A stretch of DNA of 64,000 nt from NCBI GenBank assembly GCA_038146925.1, contig JAYQSP010000007.1, forward strand, positions 93,116 to 157,115, written 5' to 3'. The position numbers and the translations under genes are program-made. The DNA is from UBA830 sp038146925. GTDB taxonomy: Bacteria > Pseudomonadota > Alphaproteobacteria > MPNO01 > UBA830. Of the stretch, positions 35,925 to 44,933 are shown one piece after another; within the stretch, counting starts at the first letter, position 1; every line of letters begins with the position of its first letter. The notes below the pieces were generated by a model that saw only the letters and a program-made list of their open reading frames with translations, was not told the origin of the DNA and ran no database searches.

Positions 35925-37740
35925 CCTTGTAATTCTGCTTTAGCGCCGGGTCCTGGTCTTCTTTCCTTAAAAAGCAGTCGCCAACCACCAGAATTTCGAT
36001 GTCGGATCCCATGAAGCAACGGAACGCGTCCTCCGGCGTACATACAATCGGTTCGCCGCGCACGTTGAAACTGGTGTTTACAAGCACCGGACACCCTGTC
36101 TCCGCCTTGAAGCGGGTCAGCAGGTCGTGATAGCGCGGATTGGTATCGCGGTGAACGGTCTGTATTCGCGCCGAGTAATCGACATGCGTGACTGCCGGAA
36201 TATCGGAGCGCGGAACGTTGAGCTTGTCGATCCCCCACAGGGCGGATTCTTCCACAGTCATTTCGCGCCGGTGGTGGGCGGCTATGTCTGCGACCAGCAT
36301 CATGTAGGGGCTGTCGTCGTCCAGTTCGAACCATTCCGACACGTCTTCACGCAGGACGGAGGGGGCGAAGGGACGGAAGGACTCCCGATATTTTACCCGA
36401 AGGTTCAGCGTTTTCTGCATCGTCGGAGAGCGGGGGTCGCCCAGGATGGATCGACCGCCAAGAGATCTGGGGCCAAACTCCATGCGATCCTGAAACCAGC
36501 CGACAGCCTTGCCGTTTGCAAGTTCTTCGGCCGTCCGGCAGATGGTGTCGTCGGGTTCCATCGTCGTGAAGCTTGCCCCGATATCCGTTAGCCTGCGCTC
36601 GACCTCGGCCCGGTCGAAGCGTGGACCGAGAAACGAGCCCTTCATCCCGTCCATGGCGCCGTTTGATTGGCGCGGCTGCTCGAGAAAGCCGTAATAAGCG
36701 GTCAATGCGGCCCCCAGGGAACCGCCCGCATCTCCCGACGCCGGTTGTATCCAGATATTATCGAACGCGCCGTCCCTTAAAAGCTTGCCGTTCGCGACGC
36801 AGTTCAACGCGACCCCACCGGCCAGACACAGATTGCGTTCGCCCGTTTCTGCCGCGATCGATCGACCGAGCCGGAGGACAATCTCCTCGACCACTGACTG
36901 GACGGATGCTGCCAGGTCCATTTCCCTCTGAGTGAGACGCGTCTCGGGATCCCGGGGTTGCGCGCCGAAAAGCGACGAAAACCGGTCGTTGGTCATGGTC
37001 AGGCCGGTGCAATAGTCGAAATAGTCCAGGTTCAGGCGGTAGGTACCGTCCTCCTTGATATCTACCAGGTTGTCGAGAATGAGATCGCGAAACTTTGGTT
37101 CGCCGTAAGGTGCCAGGCCCATGACCTTGTATTCGCCGGAATTGACGCGAAAGCCGGTATAGTAAGTGAAGGCCGAATAAAGGAGCCCGATCGAGTGCGG
37201 GAAGTGTATTTCCCGCGTGATTTGCATATTGCTCCCCTCACCGAGTGCCAGCGATGTCGTTGCCCATTCGCCGACGCCGTCCATTGTGAGGATGGCCGCC
37301 CGCTCGAACGGTGACGGGTAAAACGCGCTTGCCGCATGGCTTTGATGGTGCTCGGAGAATATTATCCGGTCGTCCCATTTCGTCTCCGGAGCGAACGCCT
37401 TTAGCTTCGACTTGAGAAGACTTTTCTGAAACAGTTTTTCCCTGAGCCACACCGGGATCGCCATAGAGAAGGATTTGAAGCCCCGCGGGGCAAACGAGAC
37501 ATAGGTCTCTAGCAGCCGTTCGAATTTCAGGAAGGGCTTGTCGTAGAACGCGACGTAGTCGATCTGATCCAGTGTAGTGCCCGCTTCCGCCAGACAGTAT
37601 TCGATGGATCTGGACGGAAAATCGGCATCGAATTTTTTTCGCGTGAAGCGTTCTTCCTGCGCTGCGGCGACGATATCGCCGTCACGGACCAGAGCCGCTG
37701 CACTATCGTGGTAGAAAGCGGAGATACCGAGAACCTGCAT
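35905..37740 (-). CDS. O-carbamoyltransferase (NodU/CmcH/SxtI family)
   Basis: 611 residues from the ATG at 37740. Transfers a carbamoyl group from carbamoyl phosphate to a hydroxyl. It begins MQVLGISAFYHDSAAALVRDG and has the His cluster SEHHQSHAASAF (H131, H132, H135) of the Kae1-like domain that handles carbamoyl adenylate. The C-terminal part contains FGPRSLGGRSIL and CPVLVNTSFNVRGEP, both highly conserved in the family. The gene lies 13 bp after the DUF5989 gene and overlaps the SGNH gene. Substrate unknown; nodulation factors, antibiotics and saxitoxin are known family substrates. Confidence 0.93.
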   Translation of the reverse strand: MQVLGISAFYHDSAAALVRDGDIVAAAQEERFTRKKFDADFPSRSIEYCLAEAGTTLDQIDYVAFYDKPFLKFERLLETYVSFAPRGFKSFSMAIPVWLREKLFQKSLLKSKLKAFAPETKWDDRIIFSEHHQSHAASAFYPSPFERAAILTMDGVGEWATTSLALGEGSNMQITREIHFPHSIGLLYSAFTYYTGFRVNSGEYKVMGLAPYGEPKFRDLILDNLVDIKEDGTYRLNLDYFDYCTGLTMTNDRFSSLFGAQPRDPETRLTQREMDLAASVQSVVEEIVLRLGRSIAAETGERNLCLAGGVALNCVANGKLLRDGAFDNIWIQPASGDAGGSLGAALTAYYGFLEQPRQSNGAMDGMKGSFLGPRFDRAEVERRLTDIGASFTTMEPDDTICRTAEELANGKAVGWFQDRMEFGPRSLGGRSILGDPRSPTMQKTLNLRVKYRESFRPFAPSVLREDVSEWFELDDDSPYMMLVADIAAHHRREMTVEESALWGIDKLNVPRSDIPAVTHVDYSARIQTVHRDTNPRYHDLLTRFKAETGCPVLVNTSFNVRGEPIVCTPEDAFRCFMGSDIEILVVGDCFLRKEDQDPALKQNYKDAFELD

Positions 37741-37753
37741 TCTCTGGCGTCCC

Positions 37754-37903
37754 CTAGAAAATGGTGTAGATGAAAGGTGCCACTGCTGAACCCTGGGTGA
37801 GCACCACCAGTCCGCCAATCAGCACCATCATGACCAGAATAGGCAGCAGCCAGAACTTCTTGCGGACGGCCAGAAAGCGGAACAGTTCTGCGAAAAAGGC
37901 CAT
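37754..37903 (-). CDS. DUF5989 small membrane protein (SxtK-like)
   Basis: 49 residues: MAFFAELFRFLAVRKKFWLL begins it, followed by one hydrophobic helix and the ending LTQGSAVAPFIYTIF. The pattern RKKxWLLP plus GSAxAPFIYT identifies DUF5989, a family almost always beside carbamoyltransferase genes. It would sit in the inner membrane with a short basic cytosolic N-terminus. It lies 8 bp after the SxtJ-like gene and 13 bp before the carbamoyltransferase. The function is unknown; the fixed neighbourhood suggests a membrane partner of the enzyme. Confidence 0.9.
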   Translation of the reverse strand: MAFFAELFRFLAVRKKFWLLPILVMMVLIGGLVVLTQGSAVAPFIYTIF

Positions 37904-37911
37904 AGCTGCGC

Positions 37912-38343
37912 TTAGAACTGATCCGCCATGGATTTCGGTTGCGGACCGGGCGGGTCGCGCAGAATCCAGTAGCTTTCCGCTTCAGGGTCGGCTTCCAGTG
38001 TCAGGGGAGTCTTGCCCAGCGCTCGCATGATCAGCCCCGTAGGCGTTACCGTCAGAAAGAAGATCAGGCCCATGACGATCGGATTGACGACTTTGTGCAA
38101 CAGCAATCCGAAACGTCCCCATAGTCGGTTCGCCGGTGCGAGGATGCGGGGAATAACAATCGCAACGAGAAGGATTGCAGCCGCCGCTATCATGGCCCAG
38201 AGGCGAATATCGCCCTGCCCGAACAGCGATGGCCACAGGCCGACCACGAAAAAAACGACGGTGAATACAATGCCGAATGCGCGGTCTGACGAACCTTCGA
38301 TCTCGTCACGGAGCGCAAAGGACTCGTGAAGCTTTGTTGTCAT
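37912..38343 (-). CDS. SxtJ family membrane protein
   Basis: 143 residues with four hydrophobic segments (about 24-41, 46-66, 84-101 and a shorter one near 103-108), then a cytosolic tail ending in PEAESYWILRDPPGPQPKSM. The YWILRDPPGP type of ending is characteristic of SxtJ-like proteins encoded next to carbamoyltransferases. It is the first gene of the unit SxtJ / DUF5989 / carbamoyltransferase / SGNH. Its promoter must lie in the 218 bp before it. Biochemical role unknown. Confidence 0.85.
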   Translation of the reverse strand: MTTKLHESFALRDEIEGSSDRAFGIVFTVVFFVVGLWPSLFGQGDIRLWAMIAAAAILLVAIVIPRILAPANRLWGRFGLLLHKVVNPIVMGLIFFLTVTPTGLIMRALGKTPLTLEADPEAESYWILRDPPGPQPKSMADQF

Positions 38344-38561
38344 CCAGTGTCCATCCCTTCCTGCGTTTTGTTTAACGATGCATCTTGAATAGTCAAGAAA
38401 CAGTCGTGTGCGGTTGTCTGAAATCCTTACCCAAACCCGCCTCCGGGAGATGGGATTGGCGAAATCGTGGAAACAGCCGGAACCCTACCCGCGGTTGCTT
38501 AGGTGGCCGCGGGGATCAGGCTCAATACACGCCCTTGCAGAAAACAAGGAACCGTTCGCGC

Positions 38562-39407
38562 TCAGGCGCTCAACGCCTGTCCTGAAATCGTATAGCGCCG
38601 CAGCATCCGGGTCTGGTCGCGGGGGAAGTCGGTCCGGGCGTGAATAGTGCACCAGTTGTCCCACATCATCAGGTCGCCGCGCCGCCATTTATGGTCGTAG
38701 ACGATATCCGACGATTTCACGTGCTCGTTCAGCGCTTCGATGATGTCGCGGCTTTCGTCCTCGTCGTAGCCGTCGATCAGTGCCGACATCAGTTCGTTGA
38801 CGTACAGCGCGCGGCGGCCGGTTTTCGGATGGGTGATGACGATGGGCTGCCACTGGTGGTCGTATTTGTCGATCCCGTCGGTCAGGTCGACCCGTTCGGT
38901 GGGCAGGTATTTGTAGATCTGCAGCACCTTGCGGCCGTCGATTTTCGCTTTCAGGTCGTCGGGCAGGGTCTCCCATGCGTCGTACATGTTGGCGAACAGC
39001 GTGTGCCCGCCGACCCGGGTGACTTCCATCGCATAAAGCATCGTTCCCCAGTCGGGTTCCGCCGCATAGCACTTGTCATGATGGAAGAACATCTCGCCGT
39101 CGGGCAGCGATCCGATCGGCACGCCGTTCTTGCGGACGTTGGTCACCAGCATGATGTTGTCGGCATCATGGCCTTCGGGCCGTTCTTCCGCCTTCCGCAG
39201 CCGCCCGCCAAGCTCGCCGAATTGCAGGCAGAACGCGCGCTGGGCCTCCGGCGTCAGTTCCTGGTCGCGGAACAACAGGATTAGAAGGTCGAGCCAGGCC
39301 CGGATCAGGGCTTCCCGGGTATCGTCCGGCAACGGCTGTGACAGGTCCAGCCCGCGCACCTCGGCGCCGAGGGAATCGTGCAGCTTGTGAAGCGTGAAAT
39401 CAGCCAT
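38562..39407 (-). CDS. TauD/TfdA family Fe(II)/2-oxoglutarate dioxygenase
   Basis: 281 residues, jelly-roll dioxygenase. Iron ligands: the HxD pair in FFHHDKCYA and the distal histidine in NWCTIHARTDF; the 2-oxoglutarate arginine is in QTRMLRRYTI. Relatives hydroxylate taurine, 2,4-D, or other small acids. It is read in the same direction as the carbamoyltransferase unit but separated from it by 218 bp, so a link is only positional. The start has a weak ribosome site. Confidence 0.92.
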   Translation of the reverse strand: MADFTLHKLHDSLGAEVRGLDLSQPLPDDTREALIRAWLDLLILLFRDQELTPEAQRAFCLQFGELGGRLRKAEERPEGHDADNIMLVTNVRKNGVPIGSLPDGEMFFHHDKCYAAEPDWGTMLYAMEVTRVGGHTLFANMYDAWETLPDDLKAKIDGRKVLQIYKYLPTERVDLTDGIDKYDHQWQPIVITHPKTGRRALYVNELMSALIDGYDEDESRDIIEALNEHVKSSDIVYDHKWRRGDLMMWDNWCTIHARTDFPRDQTRMLRRYTISGQALSA

Positions 39408-39458
39408 CCGGTATCTTATGGCGGTGTGAAAGCCACGGTCAATCGGAACGCCGTTCCT

Positions 39459-40145
39459 TTACTGCAGTTCTTCTTCCGCCGGCACGTCGGCCTGAACCGG
39501 ATTGACGCCGATGATCACCTGGTTGAGGTAGTCCTCCAGCTGCTCGGTCATTTCGTCGACCTTGGTGTTGAAGAAGTGATCGGCCCCTTCGACGATCCGG
39601 TAGTCGATGGTGATTTCCCGCTGATGCGCCAGCTTTTCGGCCAGCGCGCCGACGGATTCCACGGGCACCACCTTGTCGTCCCCGCCATGCAGGAACAGCC
39701 CGGAGGAGGGGCAGGGGGCAAGGAACGAGAAATCGTACATGCTGGCGGGCGGGGCGACGGAGATGAAGCCGGTGATTTCCGGCCGGCGCATCAGCAGCTG
39801 CATGCCGATCCAGGCGCCGAACGAGAACCCGCCGATCCAGCATTGCGGCGCGTCGGGATTTGCCGATTGCAGCCAGTCGAGCGCCGCGGCGGCATCCGAC
39901 AGTTCGCCGATGCCTTCGTCGTAACCGCCCTGCGAGCGCCCGACTCCGCGGAAATTGAACCGCAGCACCGAAAACCCGCGCCGCACGAAACAGTGATACA
40001 TCTGATAGATGACCCGGTTGTTCATCGACCCGCCATATTGCGGATGTGGGTGCAGCATCAGGGCAATCGACGGATTTTCCTCTTTGCTGTGATGATAACG
40101 GCCTTCCAGCCGGCCTTCGGGTCCGTTGAAAATTATTTCCGGCAT
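39459..40145 (-). CDS. Alpha/beta hydrolase (DUF/Tex30-like, dienelactone-hydrolase-related)
   Basis: 228 residues starting MPEIIFNGPEGRLEGRYHHS. LHPHPQYGGSMNN, RFNFRGVGRSQGG and the nucleophile segment GGFSFGAWIG define a conserved proteobacterial hydrolase family; GADHFF carries the histidine. AGGGAA precedes the start by 6 nt. It lies 51 bp upstream of the TauD gene on the same strand and is divergent from the cysteine desulfurase gene across 261 bp. Substrate unknown. Confidence 0.87.
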   Translation of the reverse strand: MPEIIFNGPEGRLEGRYHHSKEENPSIALMLHPHPQYGGSMNNRVIYQMYHCFVRRGFSVLRFNFRGVGRSQGGYDEGIGELSDAAAALDWLQSANPDAPQCWIGGFSFGAWIGMQLLMRRPEITGFISVAPPASMYDFSFLAPCPSSGLFLHGGDDKVVPVESVGALAEKLAHQREITIDYRIVEGADHFFNTKVDEMTEQLEDYLNQVIIGVNPVQADVPAEEELQ

Positions 40146-40406
40146 CGGGTGTTCCCTGTCGATTCCGCATCGCGTCCGGATTTCGCGGTTCGTCGCGGTT
40201 CCGGCGCTGGTTGACTAACCCGTTCCGGGACGTAAGTTCCCACGCGAAACGGGCAGTGAGGCCGCCGCTGCGGGACGAATCAGACCGGTCGGATTTTGAG
40301 CGGGCGGAATATAGCACAATCGCGGGTGGCGATTTCAAGCATTGCGGACACGAAGGGTGCGTTTTTCTGCTCCCCGGCCCTTGAAACCCGCAGAACCGAG
40401 GCGTTT

Positions 40407-41525
40407 ATGAACCAGCGTATTTATCTAGACTACAACGCAACGGCGAAGATCCGCCCCGAGGTAATCGACGCCCTTGCCGGTGCAATGGCCGTTGTCGGAA
40501 ATGCCTCGTCGGTGCATGGCGCCGGGCGTGAGGCCCGGAAATCGGTAGAAGACGCCCGCAGAAAGGTCGCAGAGCTGGTGGGCGCCGCGCCCGATCAGGT
40601 GGTGTTCACCAGCGGTGGTACCGAAGCGGATAATCAGGTCATGCGGCCCTGCGATCCCGCCCGTACCTTCGTCAGCGCGGTCGAGCATCCGGCGGTGCTG
40701 GATGCGTGTCCCGGCGCGCACCGCATCCCCGTGGACGGGAACGGCGTGATCGACCTGACCGCGCTGGAAAGAGCGTTGGCGGCAACCGACGGCCCGCAGA
40801 TGGTGGCGTTGATGCTGGCCAACAACGAAACAGGCGTGCTGCAGCCGGTGGCGGCGGCGGCGGAGATCGCGCATCGTTACGGCGCTTCCCTGCACTGCGA
40901 CGCCGTACAGGCGGTCGGAAAAATTCCGGTCGATTTCGCCGAACTCGGCGCAGACACCATGGCCCTGACCGGACACAAGTTCGGCGGGCCGCAGGGCGTC
41001 GGCGCGCTGATCGTGCGATCGCCCGACAGTGCCGACTGCCTGATGCGCGGCGGCGGGCAGGAACGGGGCCTTCGCGGCGGCACCGAAAGCGTCGCCCATA
41101 TCGCGGCGCTGGGCCGTGCGGCTGAAATCGCGGCCGAGCGGATGGACGGATACGCCGCGCTTGCCGGTTTGCGGGACCGGATGGAAGCGCGCCTGCTGCA
41201 ATCGACCCCGGGCATGCGCGTGTTCGGGGGTGATGCGCCGCGCCTGCCCAATACGTCGAAGCTGATGATGCCGGGCGTCAGCTCCGAAACACAGGTGATG
41301 TCGTTCGATCTTGCCGGGATCGAAGTCAGCGCCGGGTCGGCCTGTTCCGCGGGCCGGATCGAACCGCCTTACGTGCTGACCGCGATGGGCGTCGGCGATG
41401 ACGAGGCACTGTGCGCGCTGCGCGTGAGTCTCGGCTGGGATACGACGGAGGACGATATCGACCGGTTCGTCGCCGAGTGGGGCAGAATTTACGAACGCGC
41501 CGGCAACGCACGGGCGGCGGAGTAG
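40407..41525 (+). CDS. Cysteine desulfurase (NifS/IscS family)
   Basis: 372 residues from the ATG at 40407. PLP enzyme that removes sulfur from cysteine for Fe-S cluster or thiocofactor synthesis. PLP lysine in TGHKFGGPQG, catalytic cysteine in the mobile loop AGSACSAG, and LDYNATA at the start. It is somewhat short and lacks other isc/suf genes nearby; the next gene, 4 bp on, is a [2Fe-2S] ferredoxin. A dedicated desulfurase plus ferredoxin pair in front of tenA is consistent with cluster or thiamine sulfur supply. Confidence 0.93.
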   Translation: MNQRIYLDYNATAKIRPEVIDALAGAMAVVGNASSVHGAGREARKSVEDARRKVAELVGAAPDQVVFTSGGTEADNQVMRPCDPARTFVSAVEHPAVLDACPGAHRIPVDGNGVIDLTALERALAATDGPQMVALMLANNETGVLQPVAAAAEIAHRYGASLHCDAVQAVGKIPVDFAELGADTMALTGHKFGGPQGVGALIVRSPDSADCLMRGGGQERGLRGGTESVAHIAALGRAAEIAAERMDGYAALAGLRDRMEARLLQSTPGMRVFGGDAPRLPNTSKLMMPGVSSETQVMSFDLAGIEVSAGSACSAGRIEPPYVLTAMGVGDDEALCALRVSLGWDTTEDDIDRFVAEWGRIYERAGNARAAE

Positions 41526-41529
41526 AGCG

Positions 41530-41856
41530 GTGCCCAGGATCGTGTTCAAGACGGCAGAGGGCGTCGAGACACCTGTCGAGGTTGCGGCCGGCATCACAGT
41601 GCTGCAGGCGGCGTGGGACAATAACATCGACATCGAAGGCGCCTGCGAGGGCGTGATGGCGTGTTCCACCTGCCATGTGATCGTCGATGGCGCGTATTTC
41701 GACAGGCTCGACGATCCGTCGAACGAGGAAGAAGACCTGCTCGATCTGGCCTGGGGTGTGCGGCCGACATCGCGGCTCGGCTGCCAGATCGTCGTGACCG
41801 ACGAACTGGACGGGATGGTGCTGCTGCTGCCGGCGTCCACCAACAATCAGATGTGA
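41530..41856 (+). CDS. [2Fe-2S] ferredoxin, adrenodoxin type
   Basis: 108 residues from a GTG start with GGAG 7 nt upstream. The cluster cysteines are in GACEGVMACSTCHV and RLGCQI, giving the C-x5-C-x2-C...C pattern of adrenodoxin/Fdx proteins. It carries electrons for Fe-S assembly or for monooxygenases such as P450s. The gap of 4 bp to the desulfurase gene indicates one transcript. Confidence 0.95.
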   Translation: MPRIVFKTAEGVETPVEVAAGITVLQAAWDNNIDIEGACEGVMACSTCHVIVDGAYFDRLDDPSNEEEDLLDLAWGVRPTSRLGCQIVVTDELDGMVLLLPASTNNQM

Positions 41857-41872
41857 TGCGGGATTTTTCTGA

Positions 41873-42547
41873 ATGACTGACGGAACGCCGCCGATTTTCG
41901 AGCGCCTGAAAACATCCTGCGCCGCCGACTGGGAACGCTATACCCGGCACGATTTCGTTCGCCAGCTCGCCGCCGGGACACTGCCGGAAAAGAGTTTTCG
42001 CCATTACCTGATCCAGGATTACCTTTTCCTGATCCATTTCGCCCGCGCCTGGGCGCTCGCGGCATTCAAGGCCGACGACCTGGCCGAAATCCGCGGAGCG
42101 GCGGCCGCCCTGTCCGGCATCGTCGACGTGGAGATGGATCTGCATGTGAAATTCTGCGCCGACTGGGGGCTGGCCGAGGCCGACATGGCGTCCGCCCCGG
42201 AAGCGATGGAGACGACGGCCTATACCCGCTACGTATTCGAACGCGGCATGGCTGGCGACCTGCTGGATCTGCACGTCGCGCTGGCGCCGTGCATCGTCGG
42301 CTACGGCGAGATCGGCGCGGCGCTGGCGGCCGATCCCGACACCGTCATGGACGGCAATCCGTACCGCGCCTGGATCGAGATGTATGCCGGCGACGAGTAC
42401 CGGGACATAGCGGACGGCGCCGTCGCCCAGCTTGACCGGTTGGCGGCCGCAAAAGGCGGCGATGCAAGGTTCGAGGAGATTGCCGCGACGTTTGCGCAGG
42501 CAACCCGGCTGGAAGAAGCTTTCTGGCAGATGGGGCTGAATGCCTGA
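41873..42547 (+). CDS. tenA: TenA family protein (thiaminase II)
   Basis: 224 residues, all-helical. Members hydrolyse aminopyrimidine products to salvage thiamine. Conserved parts: FRHYLIQDYLFLIHFARAWA, LAPCIVGYGEIG with the catalytic cysteine, and the C-terminal glutamate in LEEAFWQMG. It starts 16 bp after the ferredoxin gene and ends 7 bp before the convergent transporter. No other thiamine gene is in the window. Confidence 0.93.
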   Translation: MTDGTPPIFERLKTSCAADWERYTRHDFVRQLAAGTLPEKSFRHYLIQDYLFLIHFARAWALAAFKADDLAEIRGAAAALSGIVDVEMDLHVKFCADWGLAEADMASAPEAMETTAYTRYVFERGMAGDLLDLHVALAPCIVGYGEIGAALAADPDTVMDGNPYRAWIEMYAGDEYRDIADGAVAQLDRLAAAKGGDARFEEIAATFAQATRLEEAFWQMGLNA

Positions 42548-42554
42548 AACCGCC

Positions 42555-43763
42555 TCAGGCGGTATCCGTCCGTTTCCGGGTCACAAACGGAATAATTCCG
42601 ACCGCGAGAGCAAAAACGGTGAAGACCGTCACCACGATCGCCATGGGATAAGGCGTTCCGTCGGCGACGAACCCGAACAGCTGTGTCGAAACAGCCGCCG
42701 AGAGCAGCTGAATGAACACGCCGATTCCTGCCGCGGTGCCGGCCAGCGGACCGGCGACGTTGATGGCACCGGACTGCGCGCTCGGCAGCGAAATTCCCTG
42801 GGACAGAATCGCGAGAAAACCGGGCAGGAAGATCGTCAGCGGTGTGACGATACCGGCGAATATGAACCCGACCTGCGTAAATACCCCGGTGGCCAGCAGC
42901 AGGCTGCCGACCAGGACCATGACTTCGATCCGCACCCGACCCGCCAGCCGGCTTGAAATCAGGGAGCCGGTGAGGAACCCGGCCGGAAAGCACATGAAAT
43001 ACAATCCGTATTCCGATGCCGGACGGTCCAGGTAATCGATCATCAGGAACGAACTGGCCGTTGCCATGGTGAAAAAAACCGCGGTGGCGAATCCGGACTG
43101 CAACACGTAGGCATTGAAGCGCAGATTGCGCAGCAGCGTCCCGTAGCCGCGGAACAGGCTGAACCCGCGGTCGCTTGCGGCGCGATCGGTGTGGGTTTCG
43201 ATCATGACGAACCAGCAGACTATTCCGATAAATGCGCCGAATGTCCCGGCTGCGATCAGGATGCTGCGCCAGCCGCCCATATCCACCAGCGCGCCGCCGA
43301 CGGGGCCCGCGATCATCGGGCCGAGCGCATAGGCCATCGTCAGATAGGACAGTACCTTCATGAGACGGTCGGCGCCGAACACGTCGCGGGCGATGCTGCG
43401 GGCAAGTCCCAGGCCGCCGCCGCCGCCGGCCGACTGAATTATACGCCCGGCGACAAGCAGCCAGATATTGTCGGCCATCGCGGACAGGACCGATCCGGCG
43501 ACGAAAAGGGTTATGGAGCCCAGCAGGACCGGGCGGCGCCCGAAACGGTCCGACAGAGATCCGTACACCAGCGACGAAAACGCCATGACGAACAGAGGCA
43601 GGCTGACCGTCAGGTTGGCGATCGTTTCCGTCGTTGTGAAATAGGCTTTTACGGACGGCAGCGCCGGAAAGAAGAGATGCAGCGACAGCGGAAGGAACAT
43701 CGATATCGTTGCGAGAACGATCAGAAAGACCGGGCCTGTAGGATGTTCCCGGTTGCCGTCCAT
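42555..43763 (-). CDS. Bcr/CflA family multidrug MFS transporter
   Basis: 402 residues, about twelve hydrophobic helices. The MFS loop signature SLSDRFGRRPVLLGS follows helix 2, and GRIIQSAGGGGGLGLARSIARD is typical of the Bcr/CflA (drug:proton antiport) branch. Probably exports a small toxic compound. The start codon has no clear Shine-Dalgarno sequence. It lies 16 bp after purC and may be read through from it. Two more genes of the same branch occur at 47.5-50 kb. Confidence 0.92.
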   Translation of the reverse strand: MDGNREHPTGPVFLIVLATISMFLPLSLHLFFPALPSVKAYFTTTETIANLTVSLPLFVMAFSSLVYGSLSDRFGRRPVLLGSITLFVAGSVLSAMADNIWLLVAGRIIQSAGGGGGLGLARSIARDVFGADRLMKVLSYLTMAYALGPMIAGPVGGALVDMGGWRSILIAAGTFGAFIGIVCWFVMIETHTDRAASDRGFSLFRGYGTLLRNLRFNAYVLQSGFATAVFFTMATASSFLMIDYLDRPASEYGLYFMCFPAGFLTGSLISSRLAGRVRIEVMVLVGSLLLATGVFTQVGFIFAGIVTPLTIFLPGFLAILSQGISLPSAQSGAINVAGPLAGTAAGIGVFIQLLSAAVSTQLFGFVADGTPYPMAIVVTVFTVFALAVGIIPFVTRKRTDTA

Positions 43764-43779
43764 GGAGGCGGGCCGGGCC

Positions 43780-44547
43780 TTACTGCATTACCGAGGGGCC
43801 GTCCATGTCGCCGGCGGTGCCGCTTTCGGGCAGAATTCCAAGACGCCGCGCGACTTCCTGATAGGCTTCCTCGACGCTGCCGAGATCGCGGCGGAAGCGG
43901 TCCTTGTCCATGATTTCGTTGGTGGACACATCCCACAGGCGGCAGTTGTCCGGGCTGATCTCGTCGGCAAGGACGACCCGCACCTCGTCGTTGTTCCACC
44001 AGCGCCCGTATTCGAGTTTGAAATCCACCAGCCGGATACCGATCGCCAGAAACAGCCCAGTCAGGAAATCGTTGATCCGCAGCGACATGTGCATGATTTC
44101 GTCCATTTCCTGGGGCGAGGCCCAGCCGAACGCAGTGATGTGTTCCTCCGAGATCATCGGATCGTCCAGCTCGTCGGATTTATAGTAATACTCGACGATC
44201 GAGCGGGGCAGGGGCGTTCCCTCTTCCATGCCGAACCGCTTGGTCAGCGAACCTGCCGCGACATTGCGGATGACGACTTCGACGGGAATGATCTCGACCT
44301 CGCGAACCAGCTGTTCGCGCATGTTAAGCCGGCGCACGAAATGGGTCGGAATGCCGATCTCGCTCAGCTTGATCATCAGGTATTCCGATATCCGGTTGTT
44401 CAGCACGCCCTTGCCGGTGATCACGCCCTGTTTCTTGTTGTTGAAAGCGGTCGCGTCGTCCTTGAAATACTGGACCAGGGTGCCCGGCTCCGGTCCTTCG
44501 AAAAGGATCTTCGCCTTGCCCTCGTAGATGCGTCTGCGGCGGGCCAT
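43780..44547 (-). CDS. purC: Phosphoribosylaminoimidazole-succinocarboxamide synthase
   Basis: Ligates aspartate to CAIR in purine synthesis. 255 residues from ATG 44547 behind GAGG. It begins ARRRRIYEGKAKILFEG; the ATP-grasp-like core includes FKDDATAFN, GSLTKRFGMEEGTPL and KLEYGRWWNNDEVRVVLADE. In many alphaproteobacteria purC is followed by purS, purQ and purL; here a drug transporter follows instead. Confidence 0.97.
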   Translation of the reverse strand: MARRRRIYEGKAKILFEGPEPGTLVQYFKDDATAFNNKKQGVITGKGVLNNRISEYLMIKLSEIGIPTHFVRRLNMREQLVREVEIIPVEVVIRNVAAGSLTKRFGMEEGTPLPRSIVEYYYKSDELDDPMISEEHITAFGWASPQEMDEIMHMSLRINDFLTGLFLAIGIRLVDFKLEYGRWWNNDEVRVVLADEISPDNCRLWDVSTNEIMDKDRFRRDLGSVEEAYQEVARRLGILPESGTAGDMDGPSVMQ

Positions 44548-44747
44548 TCTGTGCCTCGGTTTCTGCGGAAAAATGCGCACGGTCCTTCGCGCGCTTGCCG
44601 TCCAGATATAGCGAATCCGCGGGGCCGGTCAATGGCGCTCGCGCGGCCATTATCGGAGTCGGAACAAACCGCCGATTGCCGCGTTATACTACCCGTCTTC
44701 TGCAGCTGCGTCGTTTGACAGAGCAGGCGTTAAAAACGAAGAAGAGC

Positions 44748-44933
44748 ATGCTGAGTGAAATTTTCGGCCTGATCGTCCTGATTCTGGATATCTGGACGAT
44801 CGTGAAAATCCTTCAGAACGGGGCGGAAACCCTGTCGAAGGTGATCTGGATCCTTATCATTCTGGTGCTGCCAATCTTCGGCTTTGTCATCTGGTATTTT
44901 GCCGGCCCTCGGGATAAAGCGCCCGCTGCCTAA
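44748..44933 (+). CDS. Small membrane protein with PLDc_N-type domain
   Basis: 61 residues from the ATG at 44748 behind GAAGAG: two hydrophobic segments (about 4-20 and 31-53) separated by KILQNGAETLSK, with the conserved FVIWYFAGPR ending. This two-helix unit is the PLDc_N domain found at the start of cardiolipin synthases but here alone, with no phospholipase-D part downstream. The role is unknown. The stop TAA interlocks with the convergent NRDE gene stop. Confidence 0.8.
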   Translation: MLSEIFGLIVLILDIWTIVKILQNGAETLSKVIWILIILVLPIFGFVIWYFAGPRDKAPAA

